From contig NZ_JAUSWY010000001.1 in assembly GCF_030815585.1 (NCBI RefSeq), positions 4,092,001 through 4,156,000 of the forward strand: a stretch of 64,000 nt of DNA. Direction: 5' to 3'. The notes below the pieces were generated by a model, which ran no database searches, was not told where the DNA came from, and saw only the letters and a list, made by a program, of their open reading frames with translations. The stretch's first letter is position 1; every line of letters begins with the position of its first letter. Of this stretch, positions 16,502 through 23,865 are shown one piece after another. Source of the DNA: Arthrobacter pascens. Lineage in GTDB: Bacteria; Actinomycetota; Actinomycetes; Actinomycetales; Micrococcaceae. The position numbers were made by a program, and so were the translations under genes.

Positions 16502-17977
16502 GTGAGCCAGTTCATTAATGGCAAGCTCATCGACGGCACCACCGGTGAAACCGTGGATGTCATCGACCCGTCCAACGGAACCGTCGTGGACACCATCACC
16601 CTCGCCAGCAGCGACGACGTCAAGCTCGCCGTGCAGGCGGCACGGGACGCGTTCCCCGCCTGGTCCGGGGCCACCCCGGCCGAGCGTTCCGCCGTACTGA
16701 CCAAATTCGCCGCGTTGATGGAGGAACGCGCCGAGGAGTTCGCGCAGCTGGAAAGCCGCCAGGCAGGCAAGCCCATCCGCCTCACCCGCGAGTTCGACGT
16801 TCCGGGCACCATCGACAACATCTCCTTCTTCGCCGGCGCGGCACGCAACCTCGAAGGCAAGGCGACCGGCGAATACTCGGCCGACCACACCTCCTCGATC
16901 CGCCGCGAAGCCATCGGCGTGATCGGCTCCATCTCGCCGTGGAACTACCCGCTGCAGATGGCAGCCTGGAAGATCCTGCCCGCCATCGCGGCCGGCAACA
17001 CCATCGTCCTCAAGCCCGCCGAGATCACGCCCCTGACCACGCTGCTGTTCGCCCAGGTCGCCACCGAAGCCGGCGTCCCCGACGGTGTCATCAACGTCAT
17101 CACCGGACGCGGCTCCACCGTTGGCGCTGAACTGCTGCGCCACCCCGACGTGGACATGCTCTCCTTCACCGGCTCCACCGGCGTCGGACGCACCGTCCTG
17201 GAAGCCGCCGCCACCACCGCAAAGCGCGTCCACCTCGAACTCGGCGGCAAGGCACCGTTCGTCGTGTTCGACGACGCCGACCTTGAAGCCGCCATCCACG
17301 GCGCCGTGGCAGGCAGCCTGATCAACACCGGCCAGGACTGCACCGCGGCCACCCGCGCCATCGTCCACCGATCCGTCTACGAGGACTTCATCACCGGTGT
17401 GGCAGACCTCTACTCAAAGGTCCGGCTGGGCCCCACGCAGGACCCCGCCACCGATCTTGGCCCGCTCGTCTCGCAGGCCCGCCGGGACAAGGTGGCCGAA
17501 ATGGTGGACCGCGCCCGCGCCTACGCGCGCGTCATCGGCGGAGGGATCCCGGAAGGCGAGCTCGCCAACGGCTCGTTCTTCCGGCCCACGCTGGTGGCGG
17601 ACGCGACTCCAGACAGCGAGATCTTCCGCGACGAGGTCTTCGGACCCGTGCTGGCAGTCACCCCGTTCGACACCGACGACGAAGCCATCGAACTCGCCAA
17701 TGACACCCCCTACGGCCTCGCCGCCTCGGCCTGGACCAAGGACGTCTACCGCGCGCTGCGCGCCACCCGTGAGATCCGCTCCGGCTGCGTCTGGGTCAAC
17801 GACCACATCCCCATCATCAGCGAAATGCCCCACGGCGGCGTGAAGCAGTCCGGCTTCGGCAAGGACATGTCCACGTACTCCTTCGACGAATACACCGTGG
17901 TCAAGCACGTTATGTTCGACCTCACGGGGGAGAAGGCCAAGGCCTGGCACCGGACCATCTTCGCCCTGGAGGACTAG
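16502..17977 (+). CDS. NAD(P)-dependent aldehyde dehydrogenase (candidate alpha-ketoglutarate semialdehyde dehydrogenase)
   Basis: 491 residues from GTG 16502 ('VSQFINGKLIDG'), the usual family start; AGGAG lies close upstream. Typical ALDH motifs are 'ISPWNYPLQMAAWKI', 'SFTGSTGVGRTV', the general base in 'LELGGKAP' and the nucleophile in 'NTGQDCTAATR'. The last motif resembles gamma-aminobutyraldehyde dehydrogenases as much as semialdehyde dehydrogenases, so sequence alone does not fix the substrate. By position it would oxidise the semialdehyde released by the DHDPS-family deaminase to 2-oxoglutarate, ending the hydroxyproline route. Confidence 0.82.
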   Translation: MSQFINGKLIDGTTGETVDVIDPSNGTVVDTITLASSDDVKLAVQAARDAFPAWSGATPAERSAVLTKFAALMEERAEEFAQLESRQAGKPIRLTREFDVPGTIDNISFFAGAARNLEGKATGEYSADHTSSIRREAIGVIGSISPWNYPLQMAAWKILPAIAAGNTIVLKPAEITPLTTLLFAQVATEAGVPDGVINVITGRGSTVGAELLRHPDVDMLSFTGSTGVGRTVLEAAATTAKRVHLELGGKAPFVVFDDADLEAAIHGAVAGSLINTGQDCTAATRAIVHRSVYEDFITGVADLYSKVRLGPTQDPATDLGPLVSQARRDKVAEMVDRARAYARVIGGGIPEGELANGSFFRPTLVADATPDSEIFRDEVFGPVLAVTPFDTDDEAIELANDTPYGLAASAWTKDVYRALRATREIRSGCVWVNDHIPIISEMPHGGVKQSGFGKDMSTYSFDEYTVVKHVMFDLTGEKAKAWHRTIFALED

Positions 17978-17979
17978 GA

Positions 17980-18753
17980 ATGATGACGGCGGCAGTCAGC
18001 GGCCGTTTCGCCGGGCACACCGCTCTGGTCACCGGGGCCGGTGGCGGCATTGGCTCCGCCATCAGCCGCCGGCTGGCCGGGGAGGGTGCGCACGTGTTTG
18101 TGGCCGATACCAATGAAGCAGCTGCCAAGGAAGTTGCCGATGCCCTCGTTGGCGACGGCTGTTCCGCCGAACCGCTGGTCTTTGACCTCCTCGACCCGGC
18201 GGCTTCCGCGGCGGCAGTGCAGCAGATCGTTGAAGCCGGCGGTCGACTCGACGTCCTAGTCAACAACGCGGGCATCAACCGGCGTGGTGACCTGCTGTCC
18301 CTCACCCAGGCCGACTGGGACCTATCGTTCGCCGTCAACGTGCACTCGCTGTTCCACCTCTGCCGGGCGGTACTTCCGCACATGGTCGACGCCGGCGGCG
18401 GCTCCATCGTGAATACGGCATCGCAGTGGGGCCTCAACCCGGCCCCCGGACACATCGCGTACAACGTGTCCAAGGCTGCCGTCGTCGCGTTCACCAAGAA
18501 CCTGGCCCGCGACTACGCCCCGCACAACATCCGGGTCAACGCCGTCGCCCCTGGTGAGGTCCACACACCCATGCTCGAATCCGGTTTGGCCCGCAACGGA
18601 CGCACGGTGGCGGACCTCGACGCACTCGTGCCCTTCGGCCGGATCGGCAAGCCCGAGGAGGTTGCCGCGCTCGTGGCGTTCCTCGCCTCGGACGAGGCAC
18701 CGTACATCTGCGGCTCCGTCGTCGAAATCACCGGCGCGCAGGCCGTGGCATGA
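17980..18753 (+). CDS. Classical SDR family oxidoreductase
   Basis: 257 residues. Cofactor motif 'TGAGGGIGSAISRRLAGEG', 'VNNAGINRRGD', catalytic Ser in 'NTASQWG', and Tyr-x-x-x-Lys as 'YNVSK'. An acidic residue after the second strand ('VFVADTN') suggests NAD(H). It begins 2 bases after the aldehyde dehydrogenase stop and overlaps the next SDR by 4 bases, so it belongs to the same operon. Its substrate is unknown; it may widen the pathway to related hydroxylated amino acids. Confidence 0.85.
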   Translation: MMTAAVSGRFAGHTALVTGAGGGIGSAISRRLAGEGAHVFVADTNEAAAKEVADALVGDGCSAEPLVFDLLDPAASAAAVQQIVEAGGRLDVLVNNAGINRRGDLLSLTQADWDLSFAVNVHSLFHLCRAVLPHMVDAGGGSIVNTASQWGLNPAPGHIAYNVSKAAVVAFTKNLARDYAPHNIRVNAVAPGEVHTPMLESGLARNGRTVADLDALVPFGRIGKPEEVAALVAFLASDEAPYICGSVVEITGAQAVA

Positions 18754-19502
18754 ACGGCGGTGGAATGCTGTCCGGACGGACAGTTCTGGTCACCGGCGCG
18801 TCGCGCGGCATTGGCCGCGCGACGGCGCTGGCGCTCCACCGCGAGGGCGCAAATGTGGTGCTGCACTACGGAAACGACAAGGACTCTGCCCAAGCGACGG
18901 CGGACCGGCTCGGCGATCGCGTCAGGCTGGTTCAAGGCGACCTCCGGGATTCGGCCGAACGGCGCAGGGTCTGGGTGGAAGCGACTGACTGGCGTGACGG
19001 CGTCGACGTTCTCGTGAACAACGCGGGGGCGTGGCTTGCGTCGGATATCGACGACGCCGAAACGTGGCAACAAGGCTGGGAGGCGAACCTCGAGCTGAAC
19101 CTGCTCGCTCCCGCGGACCTCTGCCGTGAGGCCATCCTCAGCTTCCGGGCACGGGGCGGCGGCATCATCGTCAATGTCACCAGCCGCTCGGCCCACCGTG
19201 GGGACGACACCGGCCACCTCGCCTACGGCGCCGCGAAGGGCGGACTGTTGGCCCTCACGAAGGGCATCGCCCGAGGGTATGGCAAGGACAACATCCTCGC
19301 CTACGCCGTCGCCCCCGGCTGGGTGGCCACAGACATCGCAGCCCACGTCTCCCCCGGCAATTCTTCGCTGAGCAGCCTCCCGCTGGGCGAAGTCACGCCA
19401 CCGGAAGACGTCGCCGAGGTGATCACGTTCCTGGCCTCCGGCCGGTCGCGCCACAGCACCGGCGCAACCGTCGACATCACCGGCGCAGACTACGTCCGCT
19501 AA
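18750..19502 (+). CDS. Classical SDR family oxidoreductase (FabG-like)
   Basis: 250 residues with 'TGASRGIGRATALALHREG', 'LVNNAGAWLASD', 'VTSRSAHRG' and the catalytic 'YGAAK'. 'HYGNDKDSA' after the second strand suggests NADP(H). It is the last intact gene of the importer operon, coupled by an ATGA overlap with the preceding SDR. Two tandem SDRs may act on one intermediate in opposite directions or on different hydroxy compounds; this is inference. Confidence 0.85.
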   Translation: MNGGGMLSGRTVLVTGASRGIGRATALALHREGANVVLHYGNDKDSAQATADRLGDRVRLVQGDLRDSAERRRVWVEATDWRDGVDVLVNNAGAWLASDIDDAETWQQGWEANLELNLLAPADLCREAILSFRARGGGIIVNVTSRSAHRGDDTGHLAYGAAKGGLLALTKGIARGYGKDNILAYAVAPGWVATDIAAHVSPGNSSLSSLPLGEVTPPEDVAEVITFLASGRSRHSTGATVDITGADYVR

Positions 19503-19532
19503 GGGCCGGCGTCGGACACGAAAGGACTGACA

Positions 19533-19655
19533 ATGCGGTTTAGCCGCATGCGGGCCACCACCACCGTGGGGTCCTACGAGGCGGTCATCCCGAGCATTTC
19601 CGGCCGGGCGTGGATCACCTCAATCAACCAACTTGTCCTCGACCCGTCCGATCCG
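19533..19655 (+). pseudogene. Relic of a second proline-racemase-family gene (C-terminal fragment)
   Basis: Residues 9-41 of this frame ('TTTVGSYEAVIPSISGRAWI', then 'TSINQLVLDPSDP') align directly with the C-terminus of the intact epimerase at 15333 ('TTTVGGTPAVLPTITGRAWV', then 'TGHSQWVLDPADP'). Both catalytic motifs and almost all of the protein are missing. Only six residues (MRFSRM) precede the homologous stretch; they resemble the opening of some family members, so a large internal deletion is plausible. After residue 41 similarity stops and protein-like coding continues in another frame. AAGGA precedes the ATG, so a short peptide could still be made. Confidence 0.7.
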
Positions 19656-19683
19656 CCAGCAGGAGGCTCTCATCTGCAGCGGC

Positions 19684-19908
19684 ATGGTGGATGCCGTGAC
19701 CGACGACGGCAGGATCCTTTGGATCCCTCCTCCAGGAGACAACAGAAGACTCTACGAAAAAGCCGAGTTCTACGAAGTCTGGGCCGCCGAAGACGGGATC
19801 GGATTTCACTACCGGGTCTCAAACTCAGACCAATGCCTTAGGAAGCCACCGCCCTCCGGCGCCCGCGCAGCGCCGCCGCACCCCAAACGGCCAGCAGCAG
19901 CGCGATGA
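19684..19908 (+). CDS. Small hypothetical protein or fragment
   Basis: From ATG 19684 the frame reads 'MVDAVTDDGRILWIPPPGDN' then 'RRLYEKAEFYEVWAAEDGIG' then 'FHYRVSNS'. This looks like real protein (aromatic and charged residues in SH3-like alternation). It then runs about 70 bases into the end of the convergent nickel permease gene, where composition becomes shadow-like, suggesting the original stop has been lost. GGAGG lies 15 bases upstream, too far to be good. It directly follows the proline-racemase relic in a different frame. I do not recognise it and give it low confidence. Confidence 0.3.
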   Translation: MVDAVTDDGRILWIPPPGDNRRLYEKAEFYEVWAAEDGIGFHYRVSNSDQCLRKPPPSGARAAPPHPKRPAAAR

Positions 19909-20884
19909 GCAGCAGCCCGGCGCCGCCGAGGTCTATCCCCACCAGCCAGCTGGTGAGCGGATCCTGCAGCCCGAAAGCGGCGTTGAAGAAGCCGCCCAGG
20001 GTGATCACCGCGATGAACAGGGCGGAGAGCGCGGAGATCCCGGTGACCGCCGCATTGAAGCCGAGTTTGCGCCGCGGATCATCCAGTGCCGAGCGGTACA
20101 TCCGCATCATCGCCACGCCATTGAGCGAATCGCAGAGTGTCATGGCGGCTGTGAAGGCAAAAGGCAGCGCGAGCAGGGCCAGCGGCGAAACCCCGGCGAG
20201 CGATGCCGCCGTCGTCATCACCAGCAGGCCGATGGTGGTGGCGGTGTCAAAGCCCAGCCCGAACAGGAAGCCGACCACGTAGATGTTGCGGGGCCGGCGC
20301 ACCCTGGACAGTGGCCCGGCGAGGAGCCGCGCCACGAAGCCTTTCGCTTGAAGGTCTGCGACGTCGATGCTGCCGCCGGCGCGGGCGTTCCGGTACGCCT
20401 GCGCGGCCCGCACGAAAGCGGAACCGTTGAAGATTCCCATCATCAGCAGGAACAGTCCGGAAACGCCGCTCCCGATCAGGCCCAGCACCAGGTTGCCGGC
20501 CGAGCCGTCCTCCATGAACTGCCCCACCATGGTGGCGCCGCAGACCACCAGGACTCCGGCCAGAATCACCACCGAGCTGTGTCCCAGGCTGAACGCGAAG
20601 CCCACGCTGGCCGGGTCCTGCCGCTGGGCCACGAACTTACGGGTGGAGTTGTCGATCGCGGCCAGATGGTCCCAGTCGTAGCTGTGCTTGACTCCGGCAA
20701 GATAGGCGGTCAGCACCAGCCCCCATGCCAGCGGCTGTCCGGCCCCGGCGGCACCGCCGAACAGAAGGCCGACGGCGGCAAGATGCAGGGCGGCCACCGC
20801 ACCGAAGGTGAAGAACAGCCGGGTCCGGAGCGGCAGGGTGTCCCGCTCGCGGTACATCACTGCGAATTGGGTCAGCGCAGTCAT
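19838..20884 (-). CDS. Nickel/cobalt permease, NiCoT family (HoxN/NixA type)
   Basis: 348 residues from ATG 20884, which overlaps the ureD stop by one base. About eight membrane helices. The NiCoT signature on helix II is present as 'VKHSYDWDHLAAIDNSTRK' (His-x4-Asp-His), and 'LGFDTATTI' is the second conserved motif. It imports Ni2+ (possibly Co2+) for the urease made from the same operon, of which it is the last gene. Confidence 0.93.
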   Translation of the reverse strand: MTALTQFAVMYRERDTLPLRTRLFFTFGAVAALHLAAVGLLFGGAAGAGQPLAWGLVLTAYLAGVKHSYDWDHLAAIDNSTRKFVAQRQDPASVGFAFSLGHSSVVILAGVLVVCGATMVGQFMEDGSAGNLVLGLIGSGVSGLFLLMMGIFNGSAFVRAAQAYRNARAGGSIDVADLQAKGFVARLLAGPLSRVRRPRNIYVVGFLFGLGFDTATTIGLLVMTTAASLAGVSPLALLALPFAFTAAMTLCDSLNGVAMMRMYRSALDDPRRKLGFNAAVTGISALSALFIAVITLGGFFNAAFGLQDPLTSWLVGIDLGGAGLLLIALLLAVWGAAALRGRRRAVAS

Positions 20885-21909
20885 CAGTACTTCCTCAGGT
20901 TCAGGGGCGCCTGCCCATGCCAGCGCTCCCGGAGCAGGGCCGTGCATGCGCCCAGCAGGCTGTTGAGCTTTGCCGTGCCGTCGGATAGCGAGCGCAGGAC
21001 CAGCCCGGTGGTTCCGGCCACGGTGCGGGTCAGGGAGATCCCGGTGTAGGCATCGTGGCCGGCGGTGAGCCCGTGGAGTTCATCGGCGAGCGGCTGGTCA
21101 ACCCGCGCATCGACTACCACCAGCGAGCCCAGGTGGCTGAATCCCTCCATAAAGCCCATGCCGGAGACGTCCCCGGCGGGCGGCCGGATCAGGAGGTTGT
21201 CCAGCGCCAGCAGCTCCGCATTGTCCGGGGATCCTTCCGGCGCGGCCACCCGGATTTCGTTCCGCAGCCGCAGCTCCTCGTACTTGAACGATGCACCATC
21301 CGGCGACCAGCCGGGCGTCACCACCTCCGCCATGACAAGGCTCGACGACGGCCGCACCGTGATTTGCGTGTTCTGCCGGTAGCTGGCCTCCCGGTAGGCA
21401 ATGAGCTGGTCGGGTACCAGTTCCAGCCGCGCCCCCTCCCCCAACCGCACAGTCATCCGCTGCTCAGCGTAGGACCCCGGAGTCCGATAAACCTTCGTCG
21501 CCGACTGCGTAGTCAAAAGCAGGTCAGCCCCGGCTTCGACTTCAACATCTAAGACAAAGAGATCCGCCCCGAGATACGCCCCACCAGGATTCACAACGAC
21601 GTAGCAAACCTGCCCAGAATCATCGAGATAATGCGGCCGAAGAACCCGAAGAGCGCCTTCATGAAACTGCGTGGAAGCGATGGACCTACCGTCCCGGACC
21701 TTGATGCCCAGCTCCAAGCGCCCTCTGACTGGGCGATCAGCGGACGCGGGTGATAGGGGCCGCGGCGTGGTGGGCCTCGTGGGGGGCCCACTGTCGCGAG
21801 GGCCCCGACTCGAGCTTGCGAGAGTTGGGAGCGGCTGGGGACGGGCACGGCCCCTATCACCCGCGGGCGCCGCCCAAGGTGAGATGACGGCGGAACTGCT
21901 TTGGCTCAT
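20884..21909 (-). CDS. ureD: Urease accessory protein UreD with repeat-derived N-terminal extension
   Basis: 341 residues against about 270-280 for most UreD. Homology starts near residue 60 ('GRLELGIKVRDGRSIASTQF') and continues with 'LTTQSATKVYR', 'LELVPDQLIAYREASYRQNT' and 'MGFMEGFSHLGSLVVVDARV'. The first 59 residues are Ser/Pro/Arg-rich low complexity; residues about 9-55 are encoded by a palindromic repeat element also found upstream of ureF. UreD forms the UreDFG complex that delivers nickel to apo-urease. The start at 21909 overlaps the ureG stop (TAATG). No Met closer to the conserved part was seen, so the extension is probably translated. Confidence 0.88.
   Translation of the reverse strand: MSQSSSAVISPWAAPAGDRGRARPQPLPTLASSSRGPRDSGPPTRPTTPRPLSPASADRPVRGRLELGIKVRDGRSIASTQFHEGALRVLRPHYLDDSGQVCYVVVNPGGAYLGADLFVLDVEVEAGADLLLTTQSATKVYRTPGSYAEQRMTVRLGEGARLELVPDQLIAYREASYRQNTQITVRPSSSLVMAEVVTPGWSPDGASFKYEELRLRNEIRVAAPEGSPDNAELLALDNLLIRPPAGDVSGMGFMEGFSHLGSLVVVDARVDQPLADELHGLTAGHDAYTGISLTRTVAGTTGLVLRSLSDGTAKLNSLLGACTALLRERWHGQAPLNLRKY
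21745..21884. repeat. Palindromic repeat element, copy 1 (inside ureD 5' coding region)
   Basis: A perfect 18-bp inverted repeat (CGCGGGTGATAGGGGCCG) at 21745-21762 and 21848-21865 encloses 85 bases. The adjoining 15-mer CCGCCCAAGGTGAGA (21870-21884) recurs at copy 2. Just inside the left arm, GGGGCCGCGGCGTGGTGGGC matches copy 2 at 18 of 20 bases, and CGGGCACGGCCCC near the right arm is identical. Confidence 0.75.
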
Positions 21910-22523
21910 TAGGCGAGGTCAAGCATCAGGACATCGCGCCGCAGCCAGGAGATGACGGCATCTAGCCCTTCGTCGGTCTTCAGGTTCGTAAAGCAGAAAG
22001 GCTTGTCTCCGCGGAATTCCTTGGAGTCCCGTTCCATGACATTGAGGTCGGCGCCGACGTGGGGCGCGAGGTCGGTTTTGTTGATGATGAAGAGGTCGGA
22101 CTTGATCATGCCCTGGCCAGCTTTTCGCGGGATTTTCTCGCCCTGGGCCACGTCGATGATGTAGATGGAGAAGTCCACCAGTTCGGGGCTGAAGGTGGCG
22201 GAGAGGTTGTCGCCGCCGGATTCCACGAAGATCACCTGCAGGTCCGGATGCCGCGCCTTGAGTTCGTGGATGGCGGCGGTGTTCATGGAGGTGTCTTCCC
22301 GGATGGCGGTGTGGGGGCAGCCGCCGGTTTCCACGCCGATGATCCGGTCCTCAGGGAGGATGCCGTTGGCCGCAAGGATTTTGGCGTCCTCGATGGTGTA
22401 GATGTCGTTGGTGATGGCGGCCATGGAGATTTCACGGCTCATGTGGCGGGTGAGTCGTTCCACGAGCTGGGTTTTGCCGGCGCCGACCGGGCCGCCGATG
22501 CCGATCTTGATGGGTTCAGACAC
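21909..22523 (-). CDS. ureG: Urease accessory GTPase UreG
   Basis: 204 residues. P-loop '[17 protein letters not shown]', '[10 protein letters not shown]', the metal-binding CPH in '[18 protein letters not shown]', '[15 protein letters not shown]' and guanine-specificity '[14 protein letters not shown]'. It hydrolyses GTP to drive nickel insertion into urease with UreD and UreF. One-base overlap with ureD, 15-base gap after ureF. Confidence 0.97.
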   Translation of the reverse strand: MSEPIKIGIGGPVGAGKTQLVERLTRHMSREISMAAITNDIYTIEDAKILAANGILPEDRIIGVETGGCPHTAIREDTSMNTAAIHELKARHPDLQVIFVESGGDNLSATFSPELVDFSIYIIDVAQGEKIPRKAGQGMIKSDLFIINKTDLAPHVGADLNVMERDSKEFRGDKPFCFTNLKTDEGLDAVISWLRRDVLMLDLA

Positions 22524-22538
22524 TTTGTTCTCCTTCTG

Positions 22539-23207
22539 CTAGCTCATGAACATCCGGGCACGCTGGCGCTCGTGCCGCATTTGCGAAATTTCCAGTCCGG
22601 GGCTGACCGCCCCGAAGTCGTCCGGCGTGAGGTGACTTATCCGCTCGACGGCGGCAGCGACGTCGTCGGCCGCTTTCCGCAGCAGCCGCTGGCCGGCGTT
22701 CTGCCCCAGCGGGATGGCGCGGACCGCGTTCTGGGTCAATGAGGTGACGGCCGTAAAAAGGTAAGCGGCGAGCGCTTCGGCCAGCGGAATATCCAGTGAA
22801 CGCGCGACGACGGCGAACGCCAGCGGCTGATGCCCGTCGGCAAGGCCGCGGCGGACCAGGTCCCGGTACAGTTCCAGCTCCGCGGAAGGAAAGACCTCAG
22901 CCCCGATCTCGAGCAGCCGCAAGCCCATCTTCAAGCTCGCCTCCCGAACCTGCCGAGGCAACAGCGAAGCAGATAACAGGGCATCCAGTTCCCCGAGATC
23001 AACACCCTCATACACAAATCGGACAGCCAAGCCATCAGAGTAGGAAAGCTGCTGTGAAACAAACGCCCCCAGCCAAACCCCAAAAGAAGCCTCATCACGC
23101 ACCACCCCGGAAGCGACATAGCTTTCGAACCCAAGAGAGTGCGCAAACGCCCCGGTGGGAAGCGCAGAGTCAGTCAACTGCTGAAGTGCAAGCTGATAGC
23201 TGCTCAC
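22539..23207 (-). CDS. ureF: Urease accessory protein UreF
   Basis: 222 residues from GTG 23207 ('VSSYQLALQQLTDSALPTGA'), the usual UreF opening. The open frame reaches 23288 through the repeat copy 2, but that would add non-homologous residues. Conserved features are 'LPTGAFAHSLGFESYV', 'AYLFTAVTSLTQNAVRAIPL' and 'SPGLEISQMRHE'. All-helical, it regulates the UreG GTPase in the activation complex. The leader before the GTG is weak. Confidence 0.93.
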   Translation of the reverse strand: MSSYQLALQQLTDSALPTGAFAHSLGFESYVASGVVRDEASFGVWLGAFVSQQLSYSDGLAVRFVYEGVDLGELDALLSASLLPRQVREASLKMGLRLLEIGAEVFPSAELELYRDLVRRGLADGHQPLAFAVVARSLDIPLAEALAAYLFTAVTSLTQNAVRAIPLGQNAGQRLLRKAADDVAAAVERISHLTPDDFGAVSPGLEISQMRHERQRARMFMS

Positions 23208-23214
23208 TGAACTG

Positions 23215-23310
23215 CCGCCCAAGGTGAGAAAGCAAAGCGACGCCACGGATATGGGGCCGCGGTGTGGAGGGCACCGCGAAGCGGGCACGGCCCCATATTC
23301 GGGGCGGCGC
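23215..23310. repeat. Palindromic repeat element, copy 2 (ureE-ureF intergenic)
   Basis: CCGCCCAAGGTGAGA at 23215-23229 is identical to the 15-mer beside copy 1. An inverted repeat ATATGGGGCCG/CGGCCCCATAT (23249-23259, 23288-23298) encloses 28 bases. Left-arm sequence GGGGCCGCGGTGTGGAGGGC and right-arm CGGGCACGGCCCC match copy 1 in the same orientation; this copy is shorter in the middle. As RNA it would form a stem between ureE and ureF. Confidence 0.7.
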
Positions 23311-23357
23311 CCCCGGCCGACACACCCGTTGGAGCGCGCAGCGCGGCGGGGGCCGAG

Positions 23358-23843
23358 TTAGTGACTGTGCTCAGCATGGCGGAAAGGCACTGGCATGACG
23401 CGTTCCTGGCGGGTGTAGGGCACTGCGGCGTGTTTGAGATAGTCCTCGACGGTGTGGTCGTAGGCGCACACCATGACTTCGGCGCCGTACTCGGAGGCTG
23501 CGTCAAAGAACTGTGCCTGGAGGTGCCGGTTGCCCAGGGAGTGCGCCACGACGCCCATCTCGTAAACGGACCTTGGTGCGATTACCAGGACGTCGGTGGG
23601 CAGCACAGACACCACGATCATGTTGGTTTCGGCCACGTGCAGGATGTCGCCGTCGCGCAGGTCCCCGGAGCCGGATGGCAGCCGGATGCCGATTTCCTTT
23701 CCGTGGTCGGTGGTGACCCGCTGGATGCGCTTGACCAGCTGGGCGCTGGGGAGCACCACCTTCTCACGGTGCAGGCCGGTGTAGGCGTCCAGATCTGCGG
23801 TGGGCAGTTCGTGCAGATTGCCCAGGATTTTCTCGATGATCAC
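23358..23843 (-). CDS. ureE: Urease accessory nickel chaperone UreE
   Basis: 161 residues. An N-terminal peptide-binding domain precedes the metal domain with 'IAPRSVYEMGVVAHSLGNRH' and the nickel-site His of 'SLGNRHLQ'. The C-terminus 'RHAEHSH' is a short His-rich tail that can hold extra nickel, though less than the long tails of some homologues. It delivers Ni2+ to UreG. The start is 22 bases after the ureC stop. Confidence 0.94.
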   Translation of the reverse strand: MIIEKILGNLHELPTADLDAYTGLHREKVVLPSAQLVKRIQRVTTDHGKEIGIRLPSGSGDLRDGDILHVAETNMIVVSVLPTDVLVIAPRSVYEMGVVAHSLGNRHLQAQFFDAASEYGAEVMVCAYDHTVEDYLKHAAVPYTRQERVMPVPFRHAEHSH

Positions 23844-23865
23844 GTCAGGCTCCGGTGGTCGGGGA

